Source: Lachnospiraceae bacterium
Lineage (GTDB): Bacteria; Bacillota; Clostridia; Lachnospirales; Lachnospiraceae
Reading direction: 5' to 3'
Assembly (NCBI GenBank): GCA_022799355.1
Contig: JAAWOG010000005.1
Location: 36,404-100,403 of the forward strand
Length of the DNA: 64,000 nucleotides
The position numbers and the translations under genes are program-made. Below are positions 61,181 through 64,000 of this stretch, one piece after another; the first letter of the stretch is position 1, and each line of letters opens with the position of its first letter. Under the pieces are notes generated by a model, which did not search any database, was not told the DNA's origin, and worked only from the letters and a program-made list of their open reading frames with translations.

Positions 61181-61764
61181 TTTCTTTTGCCTTCCTTTCT
61201 ATCTATACGCAGGCACCTGATCGGTCCCTTCCGCTTTTTCAGATAAACATATTTAATATAGCGAAATGTTTTTTCTTCTCCCTTTTCTGCCAGCATTCGC
61301 AAAAGATATTCCAGATTCTTTTTTGTGTAGGGATGAAGCGGCGCAGGATCTTTTCCCGACAGATAATATTCCAGAGGACTCTTATCCGTATATGCATCCT
61401 TCTGATAAGTCTTGCAGGCTGCAATCCTGTCCATAATCATCTCCGCAATATATCTGTCCGGCATCGGACAGGGCAGCATACCGCCCGGTCCCGCTTTCAG
61501 AGAATAATCGATCCAGTATTCATAGTGATGTTTGTTTCTGCCCTTATGATGCAGCCAGGCGGAAGAATAACCGATGTCCTCCCGCTCCGCATTGTTGGGG
61601 CTTCTTGTTCCCTGATAATATTTTGCGCCGACTCGAAATTCGGAAGGACTGTATTTGGACAGATCATGCAGTAATCCCTGTCTGTACAGTCCCACCTGAA
61701 AACACCCTCTTCTGACAAGATGTCTGTGGTGTGTGATTGTTTTAAAATGTTCCCATGCACGCAT
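61177..61764 (-). CDS. DUF5662 family protein (HD-like, unknown function)
   Basis: A 195-residue protein typical of DUF5662, often annotated without evidence as catalase. Conserved His/Asp motifs suggest a metal-binding HD-like helical fold: HHRHLVRRG, LLHDLSKYSPSEF, GYSSAWLHHKGRNKHHYEYW and MPDRYIAEMIMDRIAACKTY. The basic C-terminus is rich in Lys and Arg. It is the first gene of a two-gene unit with trpS (ATGA overlap). Confidence 0.85.
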   Translation of the reverse strand: MRAWEHFKTITHHRHLVRRGCFQVGLYRQGLLHDLSKYSPSEFRVGAKYYQGTRSPNNAEREDIGYSSAWLHHKGRNKHHYEYWIDYSLKAGPGGMLPCPMPDRYIAEMIMDRIAACKTYQKDAYTDKSPLEYYLSGKDPAPLHPYTKKNLEYLLRMLAEKGEEKTFRYIKYVYLKKRKGPIRCLRIDRKEGKRN

Positions 61765-61778
61765 ACCTGCAGTACCCT

Positions 61779-63767
61779 TTATTTTGTCCTTTTATTCCTG
61801 CTTACTGTCTGTCTTTTTCCGCCGCCTATCCGCTGCTTCGGCGCTTCCTCCGATATATAGATTCCCACGCTTCTCCCGGGAAGCGTTACCACTGACTCTC
61901 TCACGCAGTCTTCGGCTGCTCTCTCCTGTGCCTTCTCCCCGTCGGTACACAAAAGAAGCTTCCATCTTCCGTTTTTCAAAAGCTTCGGCAGCGCAAACTC
62001 ATGGGGTTCCCAATGCATATTGTACGCGATATACAAACAGTCATCTTCCTTCCCGTTTACCGTACAGTATTTTCCGCACAGCATCACACCGACATGGCGC
62101 ATCTGGTAATCCATATTGGCGCGCCATGCTTCCCTGCCGTGATAGGAAAGATCCGGATACCCGCAGGCAAGATAATCCATCAGCTTAAGCGGCTCCTTCT
62201 GATGCATAATACCATGAGCCCTTCGCAGAGCGATGAGTTCAGCGGTAAACGCGAGCAGCTCCTTCTGCATCTTTTTCAAATTCCACTTCTGCCAGTTCAT
62301 TTCATTGTCCTGACAGTACGGATTATTATTTCCCCCTGAAGTTCTTCCCCATTCGTCCCCCATAAAGAGGAATGGTACCCCCTGTGCCGTGAACAGCATC
62401 GTCAGCGCGTTTTTCATCAGCTTCATCCGAAGCGCGAGAATACCCTTTTTTCTGGTTTCCCCCTCTATGCCGCAGTTCCAGCTGTGATTAACCTCTTCGC
62501 CGTCCCGGTTATCTTCTCCGTTTAACTCATTGTGTTTTCTCTCATAAGATACAACATCCGACAGCCGCAGAGTATTATAGGATGCCAGAAAATTAATCTG
62601 ACCATGGCTTCCCGGATGATCCCGCTGACACTGCAAAAAGGCCGGCAGCATACCGCCGTCTCCCTTCACAAAGCACCGGATCGTACTCTGATAGTGCCTG
62701 CCCAGAGAAGCGAGCCGGCGTTTTTCCGCCGGCTTTGCTTTCTGCTGCCTGTGCTTTTTATCCTGCCCGCGGCCGCAAAGAAAATTCCTCTCTTTTTCCG
62801 CGTTCTCAATCTCTTCATACGGAAACCATTCGCTCCACAGTTTAACATCCGAAAGCCCGGGTTCCAATGCAATATCCTTCAGCGGAAGCGCCGCTCCCAT
62901 CAGTTCAAAACCGTCGATATGATAATGCTCTGCCCAGTACAATAAAATGCTGCGTATCCGGGAAGCCGGCATGGATGTCTCAAAGTAAAACTGCATGATG
63001 ATTTCCAGACCGTTTCTGTGAAGCTGCCGCACAAGTGTTTTGAGTTCCGTTACCGCGTCCTCACCGTAGGCATAGGCATTTTTCGGTGCCATATAGTATC
63101 CCGGCAGATATCCCCAATAGTTCAGTTTTACCGGCGTTATTTCCGGCTGCGGCGCGGCCGCATCCGGGACCGTTCTGCCCTCCGGTCTCTTCATGCATTC
63201 CTCAAACTCATAAACGGGCTGCATCACAACCCCCGTGACGCCCAGTTTTTTCAGATAAGGGATCTTTTTCTGTACACCCGCAAAGGTGCCCGCCTCCTTT
63301 ATTCCGGAAGAATTATCTCTCGTAAAACCACGGACATGCAGACCGTAGTAGATACTGTTCTCATAAGCGGTCCCCGGTCTTTTATCCCCCCGCCAGTCAA
63401 ACTGATCCGAAACAAAAGAACAGTATTTCAAAGCATCCTTCCTGCCGGCATCCTGATGCTTTGTCCCGAACAGCCGGTGCCCCACAAGACGCTTCGCATA
63501 AATATCCACCACAGGTTCGCCGTCTTCATGAAAGAGATAGTCATACTCCTGTGATGAAACCCCTGATAACAAACAACGGTAAGTACTGCCCAGTCTCATG
63601 TCTTCCGTAAAGTCGATTCGGACAGGCTTTTCATTCTCCCTGTCGTACAGAAGAATACCATTGCTCGTTCTGCCATAAAGTTCCGCATGGATACTGATAC
63701 CATGGGCTCTGACACTGACACCCGCCGAGTCTGCCGCCCATTTCGTCAATGTAATTTTTTTATCCAT
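61779..63767 (-). CDS. GlgX/pullulanase-like GH13 protein lacking catalytic residues (probable pseudoenzyme)
   Basis: A 662-residue protein with an N-terminal CBM48-like domain (~1-120), a GH13 barrel (~135-560) and a C-terminal beta domain. It follows GlgX closely in places (KHNELNGEDNRDGEEVNHSW, LFMGDEWGRTSGGNNNPYCQ). Yet the nucleophile Asp of the GlgX DGFRFDLA motif is Met290 (DGFELMGAA), and the HD pair before the region-VII loop is Tyr397-Asn398 (ASYNTLRL); only the acid Glu313 is kept. Hydrolysis by the usual mechanism is thus unlikely; glycan binding or a regulatory role is more plausible. The basic tail (GGGKRQTVSRNKRTK) is unusual. A sequencing error is unlikely because the frame is intact. 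Confidence 0.85.
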   Translation of the reverse strand: MDKKITLTKWAADSAGVSVRAHGISIHAELYGRTSNGILLYDRENEKPVRIDFTEDMRLGSTYRCLLSGVSSQEYDYLFHEDGEPVVDIYAKRLVGHRLFGTKHQDAGRKDALKYCSFVSDQFDWRGDKRPGTAYENSIYYGLHVRGFTRDNSSGIKEAGTFAGVQKKIPYLKKLGVTGVVMQPVYEFEECMKRPEGRTVPDAAAPQPEITPVKLNYWGYLPGYYMAPKNAYAYGEDAVTELKTLVRQLHRNGLEIIMQFYFETSMPASRIRSILLYWAEHYHIDGFELMGAALPLKDIALEPGLSDVKLWSEWFPYEEIENAEKERNFLCGRGQDKKHRQQKAKPAEKRRLASLGRHYQSTIRCFVKGDGGMLPAFLQCQRDHPGSHGQINFLASYNTLRLSDVVSYERKHNELNGEDNRDGEEVNHSWNCGIEGETRKKGILALRMKLMKNALTMLFTAQGVPFLFMGDEWGRTSGGNNNPYCQDNEMNWQKWNLKKMQKELLAFTAELIALRRAHGIMHQKEPLKLMDYLACGYPDLSYHGREAWRANMDYQMRHVGVMLCGKYCTVNGKEDDCLYIAYNMHWEPHEFALPKLLKNGRWKLLLCTDGEKAQERAAEDCVRESVVTLPGRSVGIYISEEAPKQRIGGGKRQTVSRNKRTK

Positions 63768-63902
63768 ATGTTTTTCCTGTGTTGTTAGATGGTTTCAAAC
63801 CTACAAAGTGATTATAACATATTTATTTTCATCTGTGGAGTTTTTTCACAAGTTTGTACATTTTTTTAATGCATGCGGTTTTGGTCATTTTTTGTTTCCG
63901 TG

Positions 63903-63933
63903 GTAACAGTTCAGCCTTCGGCTTCCCTGTTAC
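63903..63933. repeat. hairpin repeat family B, copy 2
   Basis: GTAACAG (63903-63909) pairs with CTGTTAC (63927-63933), with a CAGCC-TTCGG-type inner loop as in the copy at 30616. It sits upstream of the GlgX-like gene. Confidence 0.6.
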
Positions 63934-63934
63934 G

Positions 63935-63980
63935 GAATCTGCCCATTTCAAGTCGCCTTCGGCGAGGGGCAGATTCTTTT
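63935..63980 (+). terminator. terminator-like hairpin near the right edge
   Basis: GAATCTGCCC (63935-63944) pairs with GGGCAGATTC (63967-63976) and is followed by TTTT; an inner GTCGCC/GGCGA pairing adds stability. The gene it serves lies outside the window or it is part of a repeat. Confidence 0.5.
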
Positions 63981-64000
63981 GGCTCAATTTACATGTTTTC

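Noticed and set aside
61181..61300. T-box riboswitch upstream of trpS
   Set aside because: trpS overlaps the coding region of the DUF5662 gene, leaving no leader; no T-box motif was seen upstream of that gene either.

Overview
The window looks like a chromosomal segment of a Gram-positive anaerobe of the class Clostridia, most probably family Lachnospiraceae. The evidence is the gene order miaA / PLP lyase / radC / mreB-mreC-mreD-PBP2-minC-minD-minE-rodA-mgsA, an MreBCD plus MinCDE set without outer-membrane genes, yggS-sepF-lspA-rluD clustering, GHKL/LytTR signalling, many TTG and GTG starts with strong GGAGG ribosome sites, and moderate GC. No rRNA, tRNA, CRISPR array, insertion sequence or prophage was recognised. 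The species call is an inference from gene content only.

Left part (1-21.3 kb, plus strand): the end of miaA, then two accessory genes (a GNAT acetyltransferase and an atypical S8 protease with its own palindrome-covered promoter), then the PLP lyase and radC. A long cell-shape and division operon follows: mreB, mreC, mreD, an unusually large PBP2, minC, minD, minE, rodA, mgsA and a lipoprotein DD-carboxypeptidase. After it come a small P-loop protein, a membrane-anchored HlyD-like protein, yggS and sepF, then an aroB-lspA-rluD operon.

Middle part (21.3-40.3 kb, mixed strands): an unknown protein and cstA (preceded by an 8-codon leader ORF), a membrane phosphoesterase, an AAA-like ATPase, a secreted CAP-domain repeat protein, a cytidylate-kinase-like protein and flotillin. 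Then dtd with an AI-2E-type transporter, a ttcA-like gene coupled to a tyrosine recombinase, ACT and phenylacetate-CoA ligase genes, threonine synthase, a SleB-type hydrolase and a YitT transporter. Short dispersed repeats and hairpins sit between these genes.

Right part (40.3-58 kb, minus strand): a remarkable run of co-directional, tightly spaced genes. Read 5' to 3' they are a DUF1266-type membrane protein, two RlaP-like nucleotidyltransferases, an OmpR-type response regulator and intramembrane-sensing kinase, two ATPase plus large FtsX-permease ABC pairs, a LytTR regulator and GHKL kinase, a 42-codon small ORF, and three unknown genes without signal peptides (one with a PPC-like domain). 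In front of the second ABC pair lie GGTACG direct repeats at exact 11-bp spacing, a good candidate operator for the OmpR-type regulator. This region is the best candidate for a poorly described envelope-stress and signalling system.

Right end (58-64 kb): an AP2-like protein with a decayed HNH motif, a lactonase-type beta-propeller, trpS, a DUF5662 protein, and a GlgX-like protein that has lost two of its three catalytic residues and is probably a pseudoenzyme.
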